NCBI RefSeq assembly: GCF_026341825.1
Contig: NZ_JAPENY010000002.1
Span: forward strand, 2,017,001-2,081,000
Length of the DNA stretch: 64,000 nt
Source of the DNA: Streptomyces sp. NBC_00620
GTDB lineage: Bacteria; Actinomycetota; Actinomycetes; Streptomycetales; Streptomycetaceae
Reading direction: 5' to 3'
Made by a program: the position numbers and the translations under genes. The notes under the pieces are model-generated. The model worked only from the letters and a program-made list of their open reading frames with translations, was not told the DNA's origin and searched no databases. Shown piece by piece: positions 24,895 through 33,999 of the stretch. Numbering within the stretch: position 1 is the stretch's first letter; the number at the start of each line of letters is the position of its first letter.

Positions 24895-25204
24895 GTGTAC
24901 AAAGCCGAAGGCGTACCCATGCGCCGTTCATTGAGTCGATTGGCCGAAGAGAGCCGGGCCGACGCGGCGACCGTGTGACTAGCCACTGCCGTTGGTGCCG
25001 AATGCTGTGGCCGGGAACATGGACCCGCGTTCCCCGATCAGTGATGGTCTTGATGTCGATGTGAATCGGACGTTCGCCCACGTGCGCCTGGAACCAGGTG
25101 CCATTGGGGTCTTGGTCATCGCAGATTGAAGGAATAGTAAAGGATGCTCTTTCTTGTCAACCCATCATGATTTCTCCGCCGAGCGGCTCGGTGGCGGGAA
25201 GCCG
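24895..25204. other. Intergenic region of lower GC with no assigned gene
   Basis: About 310 bp between divergent genes. On the minus strand, 24975-25130 is open in one frame and reads like protein (DDQDPNGTWFQAHVGERPIH, then TDRGTRVHVPGHS), possibly the remnant of an older gene, but I cannot assign it. The AT-richer stretch at 25120-25160 probably holds the promoter of the third LAL gene. Confidence 0.4.
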
Positions 25205-28054
25205 GTGAATTCACGGCCCGGAGCGGACCTGGCCGGGCGCGCGGCCGAGCTGGAACTGATGGACTCGCTGTTCGCGGGGCAGGGTCGGGACGGCGGCAGC
25301 CTGCTGCTGCGCGGCGCTCCGGGGGTGGGAAAGACGGCACTGCTGGATGCCGCCGCGGTACGGGCCGCGGACGCCGGAATGCGGGTACTGCGCGCCTCCG
25401 GCGTGGAGTTCGAGGCCGAGATGAAGTTCTCGGCGCTGCACCAGATGCTCTATCCGCTGCGCAGGCAGGCCAAGGAGCTCGCCGGTCACCATCGAGACGT
25501 CCTCGACCGGATCTTCGGTCTCGCCCCGGGACCGTCGCCGGACCCGCCGGCCGCCTCGACGGCGGTACTCGCCCTGCTCGGCGAGGTCGCCGTCGAGCGC
25601 CCGCTGTTGATGATCGTCGACGACATGCCGTGCGTCGACCGTGCCAGCGCGACCGTGCTGGGGTTCGTCGTCCGCAGGATCAGTGACGATCCGGTCGTCT
25701 TCCTTGCCGCCGCCCGAACGGGAACCGAGGGCCTCAGTCACCAACTCCAGCTGCCCGTACGGGAGATCGGGCCGCTTGCCGCACAGTCGGCGGCCGAGTT
25801 GCTGGACGTCCGATGGCCCGGGCTGGCGCCGACGGTACGGCGGCGGTTGCTGGCCGAGGCCGCGGGCAATCCGCTCGCGCTGCAGGAGTTGCCGGCGGCG
25901 CTGAGCAGTCGGCAGCGCTCGGGCCAGGACCCGCTGCCCGCGTTCCTGGCCCTTTCCGGGCGGCTGGAGACGGCCTTCGCCTCTGCCGTCGAAAGGCTGC
26001 CCGCGCCGACCCGAAGGGTGCTGCTCGTGGCCGCGCTGAACGCCGACGCCTGCCTGACCACGATACGGAAGGCCGCGCGGGACTCCGCGGGCGTCGACGA
26101 CCTCGCCCCGGCGCAGCGGGCGGACCTCGTCCACGTCGATGCGGCAGACGGCCACATATCGTTTCGGTATCCGCTGGACCGCGCCGCGATCGTGCACCTG
26201 GCGTCCCCGAGTGAACGCCGGGGCGCGCACCGCTCCCTGGCCGCGGCTCTGGCCGATTCCCCTGAGCGTCGGGCGTGGCATCTGGCCGAGGCCGCGACCG
26301 GACCGGACGAGTCGGTGGCCCGGGCGCTGGACGAAGCGGCCCTGGCCATCTGGCGGCGCGGCGCACCCTCTGGCGCCGCGGCCCGGGCGTCGGACGAGAC
26401 AGCCGTCTCCGACCGGCGGCGCGTCGCCGCGTCCGCCGCGGTGGCCTGGCTCATGCGCGCCGGTGAGCTCAGCCCGGATCCTGCCGACCGGTCCCGCCGG
26501 CTGGTCGAGGCCGCCTACCTCGCGACCATCACCGGTCAACTCGAAGACGTGCAACGGCTGTTGGCCGATGCCGGACAGTCACCCGACACGTCGACCGGGC
26601 TGGTGTTCGCCGCCACCGCCCACCTCCTCACCAACGACGAGGGCGATGTCGACGCCGCCTACCGGCTCCTGGCCCGGGCACTCGACGACAACACCGACAC
26701 CGCCAAGGGCGACGACTGGGGCTGCTACGGCATCCTGTACGCGCTGCTCCTCGTCAGCCTCTATGCGCTGCGTCCCGAGCCGTGGCAGCTTCTCAAGACC
26801 GCAATGGCCAGGTTCGATCCGGCCGCGGTAACTCCGTTCAGACTGTGCTACGACGCATATGTCGACCCCACTCGCGCCCCCGAAGCCCTGCGGAAGGGCC
26901 TCACCGACGCCTTCGCGGCACTGCCCGCCGACGCGGCACCCTGGCAGCTCATCCCTCTGGCCTTCGCCGCCGTCGCCATGGACACTCTGTCCGACTACCG
27001 GTATCTGGTCGCCCGCATGATCGAACGGGAACGTGACGGCGGCGCGATCGCCATGGTCATCCCCGCGCTGATGCTGCTCTGCCACGACTCCTACGGCCAC
27101 GGGCAGTGGGACGAGGCCGAGAGCCTGGCACAGGAGGGGCTGGACCTGGCAGAGGTCTACGGCTACCACTTCTGGGAGCGGCAGATCCGGGCTCTGCTGG
27201 CATCGGGCGCGGCTCTTCGCGGCGACGTGGACCTCGCCCGTACCCGCAGCGAGGAGACCACGAACTGGGCGGCGCCCCGCGGCATCGAGGTGACCGAGGC
27301 CTACGCCCGGTCGGCGCGCCACCTCGCGGCCATCGGCCAGGGCGACTACGAGGAGGCCCACGTCCAAATCGGCAGGGTCGATCCGTCCGGCGCACCGAGC
27401 CCCGGTATCCCGGGCCGGTGGGTGGTCCTCGACCTGGTCGAGGCGGCGGTCCGCACCGGCCGCACGGACGAGGCGCGCGCCCACGTCGCCGCCGCGCGAG
27501 AGGCGGGCATCCACCGCATCTCCCCCCGCATCGCGATGATCACCGCCGGAGCCGCGGCCGTGGCTGCCGAGGAGAACGAAGCCGGCCACCTGTTCGAGGC
27601 AGCCCTGTCCCTGCCCCAGGCGGCCCGCTGGCCGTGGGAACACGCCCGCATCCAACTCGCCTACGGGCAGTGGCTGCGCCGCGCCCGCGACTCGCGCGCC
27701 CGCCGGCACCTGAGCGCCGCCCTCGAAACCTTCGACCGGATCGGCGCGGAAGCCATGGCCCAGCGGGCCCGCAATGAGCTGCGCGCGACTGGCGTCGCCA
27801 CCACCGCCGGGCCCGACGCAGCGACCGCCGTATTGACCGTGCAGGAAGGGCAGATCGCCGAGCTGGCGGCCACCGGCCTGACCAACAAGCAGATCGGCGA
27901 GCGGCTGTTCCTGTCCCACCGCACGGTCGGCTCCCATCTGCACCGGATGTATCCCAAGCTCGGTATCACCTCACGCGCCGCGCTCCGCGTCGCCCTGGAG
28001 GCGATGGCACCCGGCGGGGACGACCAGGTGTCGCTGGAGCCCCCGGCCGGCTAG
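25205..28054 (+). CDS. LAL-type LuxR-family regulator with STAND ATPase, third copy
   Basis: About 949 residues. Walker A is GAPGVGKTALL near residue 37 and Walker B LLMIVDDMPCVD. A long helical-repeat region is followed by an intact LuxR helix-turn-helix at the C terminus (GLTNKQIGERLFLSHRTVGSHLH). GTG at 25205 with GGGAAG upstream is chosen; TTG at 25154 in the same frame is the alternative. Unlike the two LAL genes near 9.6-15 kb, no AGTC-palindrome promoter precedes it, so it appears to be outside that regulon. The gene is monocistronic, with an unrelated PucR gene 89 nt downstream. Confidence 0.92.
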   Translation: MNSRPGADLAGRAAELELMDSLFAGQGRDGGSLLLRGAPGVGKTALLDAAAVRAADAGMRVLRASGVEFEAEMKFSALHQMLYPLRRQAKELAGHHRDVLDRIFGLAPGPSPDPPAASTAVLALLGEVAVERPLLMIVDDMPCVDRASATVLGFVVRRISDDPVVFLAAARTGTEGLSHQLQLPVREIGPLAAQSAAELLDVRWPGLAPTVRRRLLAEAAGNPLALQELPAALSSRQRSGQDPLPAFLALSGRLETAFASAVERLPAPTRRVLLVAALNADACLTTIRKAARDSAGVDDLAPAQRADLVHVDAADGHISFRYPLDRAAIVHLASPSERRGAHRSLAAALADSPERRAWHLAEAATGPDESVARALDEAALAIWRRGAPSGAAARASDETAVSDRRRVAASAAVAWLMRAGELSPDPADRSRRLVEAAYLATITGQLEDVQRLLADAGQSPDTSTGLVFAATAHLLTNDEGDVDAAYRLLARALDDNTDTAKGDDWGCYGILYALLLVSLYALRPEPWQLLKTAMARFDPAAVTPFRLCYDAYVDPTRAPEALRKGLTDAFAALPADAAPWQLIPLAFAAVAMDTLSDYRYLVARMIERERDGGAIAMVIPALMLLCHDSYGHGQWDEAESLAQEGLDLAEVYGYHFWERQIRALLASGAALRGDVDLARTRSEETTNWAAPRGIEVTEAYARSARHLAAIGQGDYEEAHVQIGRVDPSGAPSPGIPGRWVVLDLVEAAVRTGRTDEARAHVAAAREAGIHRISPRIAMITAGAAAVAAEENEAGHLFEAALSLPQAARWPWEHARIQLAYGQWLRRARDSRARRHLSAALETFDRIGAEAMAQRARNELRATGVATTAGPDAATAVLTVQEGQIAELAATGLTNKQIGERLFLSHRTVGSHLHRMYPKLGITSRAALRVALEAMAPGGDDQVSLEPPAG

Positions 28055-28143
28055 TCCACCGGCCTCGGGTCGTCGTCGGCCGGCCCCGGCCCGGCGAGGC
28101 GGCGGTTCCGCGCCACGGTGCGGCCCGGTGCTCCGGCGGTACG

Positions 28144-29403
28144 GTGGAGGGAAGACCCCTGACCGGTGAGCCGGAGACGACATTGGCGGACGACGAGGTC
28201 AACGCCCTGGCGACCGCTTTGCTCGAACGCGTCGGGGAGCTGGCGAAGGAGATGGCGGCGCGGATCCGCGCCGGCTCGCGGGACTACCACTACGACGTGG
28301 TACCCGCGGAGGAGCTGGAAGAGGCTTGCCGGAGCCACCTCGGCAACGCACTCCGGGCGCTGACCGGACAGGTACCCCTGGACACCGAGGCCGCCTCCCG
28401 CATCGGCCGTCGACGCGCCCAGCAGAACGTGCCGCTTCCCGCCGTGATGACGGCCTACCGCATCGGCGTGAAGTACTTCTGGGAGGCGGTGGTCGACGAG
28501 GCCACCAGGAACTCCCTGGTGGGCAGCGACAGGCTGGTCGAGGCGGCCTCGGCGATGTGGGTGCTCCAGGACGGCATCACCGAGGCCATGGTCTCCGGAT
28601 ACCACGACGCAATGGCCCAGCGACTCCTCGCCGACGAGCACGAGCGTTCTGCGCTGGTGGAGGCGCTGCTGGAGGGCAGGAGCATGGACACCGACGCCGT
28701 GTGGTCCGCGGCGGAGGTTCTGGACATGCCGCGCAGAGGTCCGTTCACCGTGGTCGCCGCGGAGGTACCGCAGATCGGCCGGGAGGCCCTGCCGGAGATT
28801 GCGGCCCTCCTGAGCCGGCGCGGCATCCGGTCCGCCTGGCGGCTGCGCCCCGATCTCCAGCTGGGCATCGTGTACCTGCGCACCTCGCGGGACCGGGACG
28901 ACCTCGCCGAGCTGTTGCGGCAGCACGCGGAGCAGCGCGTGGGCGTCAGTCCGTCCTATGACGACCTGCACCTCACGGGGGACGCCTTGCGCTTCGCGAA
29001 GGTCGCCATGCGCGGCGGCGACGCGGAGAGCGGTGCCGTGACCGTCTTCGACGACTCCCTGGTCGCGGTCGCGTCCGCCGGCGCACCCGATGTCATGGCC
29101 CGCGTCGCCGCCAACGTCCTCGGTCCGATCCAGGCCCTGCCGGTCGGCGATCGCGAACTGCTGCTGGACACACTCGACGCCTGGTTCGCCTGCGGTGGAT
29201 CGGCCGACGAGGCCGCCAAGCGCCTGTACGTTCACCCCAACACCGTGCGCTCGCGCCTGCGCCGCATCGCGGAACGTACCGGCCGCTCCCTCACCGATCC
29301 CCGCGGTATCACCGAGCTCTCCCTCGCACTGCGCGCGGTGCGGCAGACCCCGAAGCCCTCGTCCTCGGAGCCGACCGGCACCACGGACACAGCAGGCAAC
29401 TGA
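28144..29403 (+). CDS. PucR/CdaR-family transcriptional regulator
   Basis: A 419-residue regulator. The N-terminal half (20-170) is a helical sensor-like region common in Streptomyces PucR proteins. A GGDEF-like fold lies in the middle, and the C-terminal PucR helix-turn-helix reads LLDTLDAWFACGGSADEAAK with VHPNTVRSRLRRI. The GTG start lies close behind the third LAL gene. It is convergent with a P450 gene, with only 4 nt between stops. Target genes are not evident; the ligand is unknown. Confidence 0.88.
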   Translation: MEGRPLTGEPETTLADDEVNALATALLERVGELAKEMAARIRAGSRDYHYDVVPAEELEEACRSHLGNALRALTGQVPLDTEAASRIGRRRAQQNVPLPAVMTAYRIGVKYFWEAVVDEATRNSLVGSDRLVEAASAMWVLQDGITEAMVSGYHDAMAQRLLADEHERSALVEALLEGRSMDTDAVWSAAEVLDMPRRGPFTVVAAEVPQIGREALPEIAALLSRRGIRSAWRLRPDLQLGIVYLRTSRDRDDLAELLRQHAEQRVGVSPSYDDLHLTGDALRFAKVAMRGGDAESGAVTVFDDSLVAVASAGAPDVMARVAANVLGPIQALPVGDRELLLDTLDAWFACGGSADEAAKRLYVHPNTVRSRLRRIAERTGRSLTDPRGITELSLALRAVRQTPKPSSSEPTGTTDTAGN

Positions 29404-29407
29404 GCAG

Positions 29408-30646
29408 TCACCGGTCGTGCGGGGACCCGGACACCACGGCCGACACGGGAAGGCGCCGCACCCCGTGCATCAACAAGCCCGGAGACCACTCCAAGTCGGC
29501 CTCGTCCACGGCCAGGGTCAGACCCTCGACACGCTGTACGAACGTGGTGATCGCGACCTCGGCCTCCATCCTCGCCAGCGGAGCCCCCAGGCAGTAGTGG
29601 ACGCCGTACCCGAAGGCGACATGGCCTGCCGATCGCCCCGGGCGGAACGAGTCCGGCTCTTCGAACCGGGCGGGGTCCCGGTTCGCCGCGGCGAGGGACA
29701 CCAGCAGCATGTCGCCTCGGCGCACGGGAACATCACCCACCTGCATGTCCTCGGTGGCGAAGCGTTCGGTTGCCGTGAGCACAGGCCCGTCCAGGCGGAG
29801 AAACTCCTCCACCACAGTGGGCACGAGGCCGGGGTCGGCTCGCAGAGCCTTCAGGAGCTCCGGCTGACGAGCAAGACCGTGGAGCACGGCACCGATGAGA
29901 TTGGCGGTCGTCTCGTACCCGGCGATCAGGAGGAGGAAGGCCATGCCGACCATCTCCGCGTCGGTGAGCCTGTCGTCGGCGGTGTCCGTGGCCAACCCGC
30001 TCAGCAGGTCCTGTCCGGGGTCGGCCCGCTTGCCCGCGATCAGCTCCGCCAGGTACCCGCTCATCCACACATAGGCCTCCTCCCGATCCCCACCGGCGAC
30101 CGGGGACACGATCTGCTCCGAGGCCCAGCGGAACTTGTCCCAGTCGCCCAGCGGCACGCCGAGGAGTTCACAGATCACGGCGATGGGGACCCGGGAGGCG
30201 AAGCCGTCGACCAACTCCGGTGTCTCCTGGGCCAGTACGTCGTCGGCCAAGCGGCTCGCGATCTCCTTCGTACGGGGCCGAAGAGCATCGATCTTCTGCG
30301 GCGTGAAAGCGCGCGCAACCAGCTTGCGGAGCCGGGTGTGTTCGGGCGGGTCCACGGTCAGCATGTAGTCGACGCCGACCTCGTCACGGACACCGCTCAT
30401 CAGCCAGCCGGGCTCCAGTCCCGCCCGTTCGCTCCGCTTGGACACGCGCGGATCGGTGAGCACCTGGCGCGCCGCCTCGTACCCCGTGATCAACCACTGC
30501 GGTGGCGCACCGTCCGGTTCGCAACGGTGCGCGGACCCGGAGTCCGTCAACTGCCGCAGCACCGCATGCGGATCGGCCCGGAAGGCGGCATCTTCGAGTA
30601 CCGCCCGCAGTGGCCCGCCTTCACCGCGCAGGTCGCTTGTGGTCAT
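29408..30646 (-). CDS. Cytochrome P450
   Basis: A 412-residue soluble bacterial P450 of the CYP105/107-like type. It shows the I-helix oxygen-binding motif LLIAGYETTAN, the K-helix ExxR (EEFLRL), and the heme loop FGYGVHYCLGAPLAR with ligand Cys352. It follows a zinc alcohol dehydrogenase gene by 81 nt on the same strand, so the two may be an operon in which the P450 hydroxylates and the dehydrogenase oxidises a product. No ferredoxin gene is adjacent; electrons must come from elsewhere. Substrate unknown. Confidence 0.95.
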   Translation of the reverse strand: MTTSDLRGEGGPLRAVLEDAAFRADPHAVLRQLTDSGSAHRCEPDGAPPQWLITGYEAARQVLTDPRVSKRSERAGLEPGWLMSGVRDEVGVDYMLTVDPPEHTRLRKLVARAFTPQKIDALRPRTKEIASRLADDVLAQETPELVDGFASRVPIAVICELLGVPLGDWDKFRWASEQIVSPVAGGDREEAYVWMSGYLAELIAGKRADPGQDLLSGLATDTADDRLTDAEMVGMAFLLLIAGYETTANLIGAVLHGLARQPELLKALRADPGLVPTVVEEFLRLDGPVLTATERFATEDMQVGDVPVRRGDMLLVSLAAANRDPARFEEPDSFRPGRSAGHVAFGYGVHYCLGAPLARMEAEVAITTFVQRVEGLTLAVDEADLEWSPGLLMHGVRRLPVSAVVSGSPHDR

Positions 30647-30727
30647 GGAGGTCTCCCATCAGTGGCTCGGATCGGTCCATCGCAAGGACCACTACGTCGT
30701 CGTCCGGCCGACGTGGTGGTCCCGGTG

Positions 30728-31732
30728 TCACCCGTTGGGCGCGATGAAGACCTTCATGACCTCCGCGGAGCGAAGGGCGTCGATCGCTCGCAGTGCATCC
30801 TCGACCGGCGCGATCTCCGTGGTGAGGTCGTCGACGCGGATGTCGCCGCGGGCGAGCAGTTCGATGGCGCCGTCGAACTCGGAGCCGTAGACGAACGACC
30901 CGCGGATGGTGATCTCCTTGAGCAGAACGACGTCGGGGTCGAATCCGCCGCCGGGCCCCGCACCCACGTTGACCAGCACACCACCGGGCGTCAGCAGCCG
31001 GAGGGCCTCCGCTCGGGCCGCAGCGCTGCCGGAGCACTCGAAGACCACATCCACCGTGGACGCGTCGAGTTGGCCGCCGGCCTGGGCGGGACTCAGGGTC
31101 AGATCGGCGCCTGAGGCCGGGCCGAAGTGGCGGCGCTCCGGAGCCGGCTCCACCAGGATGACCTGGGCCGCACCCCGCTGAGCGGCGATACGACAGGCCA
31201 GCTGCCCGATCGGACCTCCGCCGAAGACCGCCACCACGGCGCCCTTGAGGTCACCGGCCAGTACCGCCGCACGCAGTGCCGTGGCCGTGGGTTCGACCCA
31301 GGCAGCCTCCAGTCGGCCCATCGACGCTGGCAGTGCCCGCAAGGTGCCCGGGAAAACGGCCATCCGCTGTGCGAGGGCTCCGTCCATCTGGAGCCCCAGC
31401 GCTGTCTCCATCGTCGCCTGGTGGCAGAAGTTGGGCCGGCCCGAGAGGCAGTACACGCATCGACCGCACACGTTGCCGTTGGGATTGACGGCGACGCGCT
31501 GTCCCACTTCCCATCCCTGGACCGCGTCGCCCACGCGGCTGATCCGTCCCGACGGTTCGTGTCCCATGACGAAACCGCCGCGGTAGACCTGCGCCATCCG
31601 TGGGGCGTGAAGGTCGGTGCCGCAGATTCCGCACAGGTCGACCTCCACGATCACCTGGTCGGAACGGAGTTCGGGCTCGGGCCTCGACTCGAGCACGATC
31701 TCCCGTTGCGCGTTGAGAACCACCGCTTGCAT
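30728..31732 (-). CDS. Zinc-dependent alcohol dehydrogenase (MDR family)
   Basis: A 334-residue medium-chain dehydrogenase. The catalytic zinc site begins CGICGTDLHAP and continues GHEPSGRI; four structural-zinc cysteines are in NVCGRCVYCLSGRPNFC; the NAD(P) fold is VVAVFGGGPIGQLACRIA. Start ATG at 31732 (MQAVVLN) is chosen over a longer frame to 31849 because the extra 39 residues have no family similarity. The layout resembles threonine/sorbitol-type dehydrogenases. It precedes the P450 gene and probably shares its transcript. Confidence 0.92.
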   Translation of the reverse strand: MQAVVLNAQREIVLESRPEPELRSDQVIVEVDLCGICGTDLHAPRMAQVYRGGFVMGHEPSGRISRVGDAVQGWEVGQRVAVNPNGNVCGRCVYCLSGRPNFCHQATMETALGLQMDGALAQRMAVFPGTLRALPASMGRLEAAWVEPTATALRAAVLAGDLKGAVVAVFGGGPIGQLACRIAAQRGAAQVILVEPAPERRHFGPASGADLTLSPAQAGGQLDASTVDVVFECSGSAAARAEALRLLTPGGVLVNVGAGPGGGFDPDVVLLKEITIRGSFVYGSEFDGAIELLARGDIRVDDLTTEIAPVEDALRAIDALRSAEVMKVFIAPNG

Positions 31733-31864
31733 CACGGCCCTTGCCGCCTTTCCGCCGCTGCCGTGCGCGATCCCGGCCCCCCATTCGATGAGGGCCGGAA
31801 CGCCCGTCCATGCGTGTGCCGGCGACACCCCCGAATCAGCCGCCGGCACACAACTGCCCCGCTG

Positions 31865-33043
31865 CTACGCGCCCTTGAACTGCGCGGTGACCGCGGCCAC
31901 CCGCTTGCCCTGGTACACGGCGGCAGCCCGGGCGGTGTCGTCGACGGGGATCGCTCCCTGGCCGTTGACGTGGCTGGTGCCGTAGGGGTTGCCGTCGGCG
32001 AACTTCACCGGGTCGGTGTAGCCCGGGGTGACGATGATTCCGCCGAAGTGGTGCACGGAGTTGTAGAGAGCGAGCAGCGTGGACTCCTGCCCGCCGTGTG
32101 CGGTGGCCGTCGCCGTGAAGCCGCTGTAGATCTTGTCGGCCAGCTTGCCCTGCGCCCACAGCCCGCCGAGCGTGTCGATGAACTGCTTCAGCTGGCTGGC
32201 GATGTTGCCGAACCGGGTGGGGCTGCCGAATATCACGGCGTCGGCCCACTCGATGTCGGCCCCGGTCGCCACCGGGATGTCCTTCGTGGCCGCGGCATGC
32301 GCCGACCACGCGTCGTTGGCGGCGATCGCCTCCTCGGGCGCGAGTTCGGACACGCGCAGGAGTCGTACCTCCGCACCCTCCTTGCGGGCGCCCTCCGCCA
32401 CGGACTCCGCCAGCTCGTGAACGGTGCCTGTCGACGAGTAGTAGATAACTGCGATCTTGGGAGACATCGGGAATTCCTCTCGCTCTTCTGTGATCTCGAC
32501 GGCAGGGGCCGCCGTTTCGGGGTCGGGATGCGTGGTGGGGGTGGCGATGACGGCCAGGGAGAGCCGAAGCCGACGCGCCGCGAGTCCCTTCGAGGCGGTC
32601 AGCCCATGGCGGTAGCGGTCGACGGTCGTCGACGCCGAAATCCGCAGCGATCCGTTCTCGACGGAAAGGGAGTCCACCGTCAGGTCGACCGGCGCTCGGT
32701 CCCCGCGGACGGTGAGGAAACCCTGGACGATCCAGGCGCCGGCCTCACCGCGCGTCACCGTGGCCGACTCGAATCCGATCTCGGGGTAGCGGTCCGTGTG
32801 AAGGAAGGCGGGGGAGCGCACATGATCGTCACGGCGGGGCGTGCCTGTCCGGAAACTGCCCGCCTCGATGACGGCCTGTGCGGTCGAGCGGGTGACCGGC
32901 TCGGCGACCGTGACGGTCCCCGATTCCAGCTGGAAGGTGCCGGTCACCTTGCCCAGGCCGAACATGTGCCGCGTGGTGAAGGTGAGGGACGACCGTGCTG
33001 GATCGACCTCGTAGGTCCCCGCGGGGGGCAATTGAACGCTCAT
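31865..33043 (-). CDS. YceI-WrbA fusion (YceI-like lipid-binding domain plus NAD(P)H:quinone oxidoreductase)
   Basis: One open frame of 392 residues holds two complete proteins. Residues 1-185 form a YceI domain (TYEVDPARSSLTFTTRHMFG), a lipocalin-like fold that binds isoprenoid quinones or amides. Residues 193-392 are a full-length WrbA flavodoxin-fold quinone oxidoreductase (YYSSTGTVHELAE, GSPTRFGNIASQLKQF). WrbA makes two-electron quinone reduction that avoids semiquinones. An internal ATG at 32467 has GAGGA 9 nt upstream, so a separate WrbA may also be made. No stop codon separates the two domains. It is divergent from a MarR gene whose operator lies in the shared promoter. Confidence 0.88.
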   Translation of the reverse strand: MSVQLPPAGTYEVDPARSSLTFTTRHMFGLGKVTGTFQLESGTVTVAEPVTRSTAQAVIEAGSFRTGTPRRDDHVRSPAFLHTDRYPEIGFESATVTRGEAGAWIVQGFLTVRGDRAPVDLTVDSLSVENGSLRISASTTVDRYRHGLTASKGLAARRLRLSLAVIATPTTHPDPETAAPAVEITEEREEFPMSPKIAVIYYSSTGTVHELAESVAEGARKEGAEVRLLRVSELAPEEAIAANDAWSAHAAATKDIPVATGADIEWADAVIFGSPTRFGNIASQLKQFIDTLGGLWAQGKLADKIYSGFTATATAHGGQESTLLALYNSVHHFGGIIVTPGYTDPVKFADGNPYGTSHVNGQGAIPVDDTARAAAVYQGKRVAAVTAQFKGA

Positions 33044-33095
33044 GCCCTTCTGGCCTCTCGCTTGGCGTCGCGCGGTACGGTCCGCAGCGGCGCTG

Positions 33096-33164
33096 TTGCT
33101 TGCTTGGGCAAGTATCTTCTCCCGTCTCGAAATGCTTTGTCAAGCAAGTAAGTATTGTGCTTGA
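33096..33164. promoter_or_regulatory. MarR operator cluster between the YceI-WrbA and MarR genes
   Basis: Two TTGCTTG/CAAG-type sites (33096-33114 and 33133-33150) and a TGCTTGA half-site (33158-33164). Related sites occur before the 38676, 41978, 42927 and 44006 genes. The sites overlap the divergent promoters, as expected for MarR repression. Confidence 0.65.
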
Positions 33165-33203
33165 GTGTTCTTAACGGGAGCTTCGGACGGGAGGGGGGAG
33201 TAG

Positions 33204-33752
33204 GTGCCGACGCAGCAGCCGCAGAACCTCGCGAGCCCAGTGGCCTCAGAACCCCTGAACAGTGCGGAGGAACGCCTTTGGCGCTCACTGCAGAAGCTGC
33301 TGGTGGCGCTGCCCCGTGCGCTCGACGAGGACCTCTTGCGCGCCACGGGCCTGTCGCTCACGCAGTACATCGTCCTGGCGCATCTCTCCGAGGCGGAGGG
33401 TAACCGTCTGCGCATGACCGACCTAGCCGCTGCCACAGCCTTGTCCGCGAGCCGTATCACCCGGCTCGTGGAGACCCTGCGAGTCCAGGGCCTGGTGGTC
33501 AAGCGACCTCACTCGACGGACGCCCGGGGGAGCATGGCCGTGCTCACGGAGGCCGGCCTGCTGCGACTCGCGGGCGCCTATCCGGCTCATCTGGCCAGTG
33601 CCCGCCGACGAGTAATGGACCAGCTCGATCCCACCCTGGTCCACCAGCTCGCCCAGGAGCTGCAGGCGGTGGCCGATCCGCTCCTCTCGCGGTGCCAGGC
33701 GAGCCCCGACCCCTGCGAGTCGAGTTCCGTGTACGGCGAAGTGGTCATTTGA
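33204..33752 (+). CDS. MarR-family regulator, copy 1
   Basis: A 182-residue winged-helix regulator. The DNA-binding core includes LRMTDLAAATALSASRITRLVETL and the wing GLVVKRPHSTDARG. It is closely related to the regulator at 38676-39128 (shared segments DEDLLR.TGL, TALSASRITR, HLASAR.RVMD.LD), so the two probably recognise the same CTTG/CAAG operators. GTG start follows GGGGGAG. Likely represses the divergent YceI-WrbA gene and itself. MarR proteins of this kind usually release DNA on binding phenolics, quinones or on thiol oxidation; no cysteine switch is evident in the core. Confidence 0.9.
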   Translation: MPTQQPQNLASPVASEPLNSAEERLWRSLQKLLVALPRALDEDLLRATGLSLTQYIVLAHLSEAEGNRLRMTDLAAATALSASRITRLVETLRVQGLVVKRPHSTDARGSMAVLTEAGLLRLAGAYPAHLASARRRVMDQLDPTLVHQLAQELQAVADPLLSRCQASPDPCESSSVYGEVVI

Positions 33753-33785
33753 CCCAAGCCGGATCGGGCCTCCCGCGCAAAGCAT
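33743..33785 (+). promoter_or_regulatory. Regulon-type palindromic promoter overlapping the end of the MarR gene
   Basis: GGTCATTTGACC (33743-33754, perfect palindrome around TT), CAAG, about 20-21 nt, then AAGCAT/AGCATG. It overlaps the MarR stop and points towards the broken decarboxylase/oxidase locus, so it may be the surviving promoter of the lost gene. Confidence 0.55.
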
Positions 33786-33872
33786 GGTGGGTGCCCCGGC
33801 CGACAGTCGGTGGACGAGGACCGACCCCCTCGGCGCCTCGCTCCGGCTGACCTTCGTTCTGTGGAGGCACCC

Positions 33873-33956
33873 ATGCTGCAGGGTTACACCTACCCGCCGT
33901 CACCGCGCGGAGAAGCGAACCTCGCCCTTGGTCCGCCGTGGCACTACGCCGGTGAC
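33873..33956 (+). pseudogene. Acetoacetate decarboxylase-family gene, 5' remnant only
   Basis: Only the first 28 residues remain (MLQGYTYPPSPRGEANL, then GPPWHYAGD), a start typical of acetoacetate decarboxylase-family proteins, preceded by TGGAGG. Beyond the conserved WHYAGD the reading no longer matches the family and passes into pyruvate oxidase sequence in another frame. This is best explained by a deletion that joined two genes. Confidence 0.65.
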
Positions 33957-33999
33957 AACGACCTGGCCATGGCCCGCGGGTGGGTGCGGGGCTTCCCGA

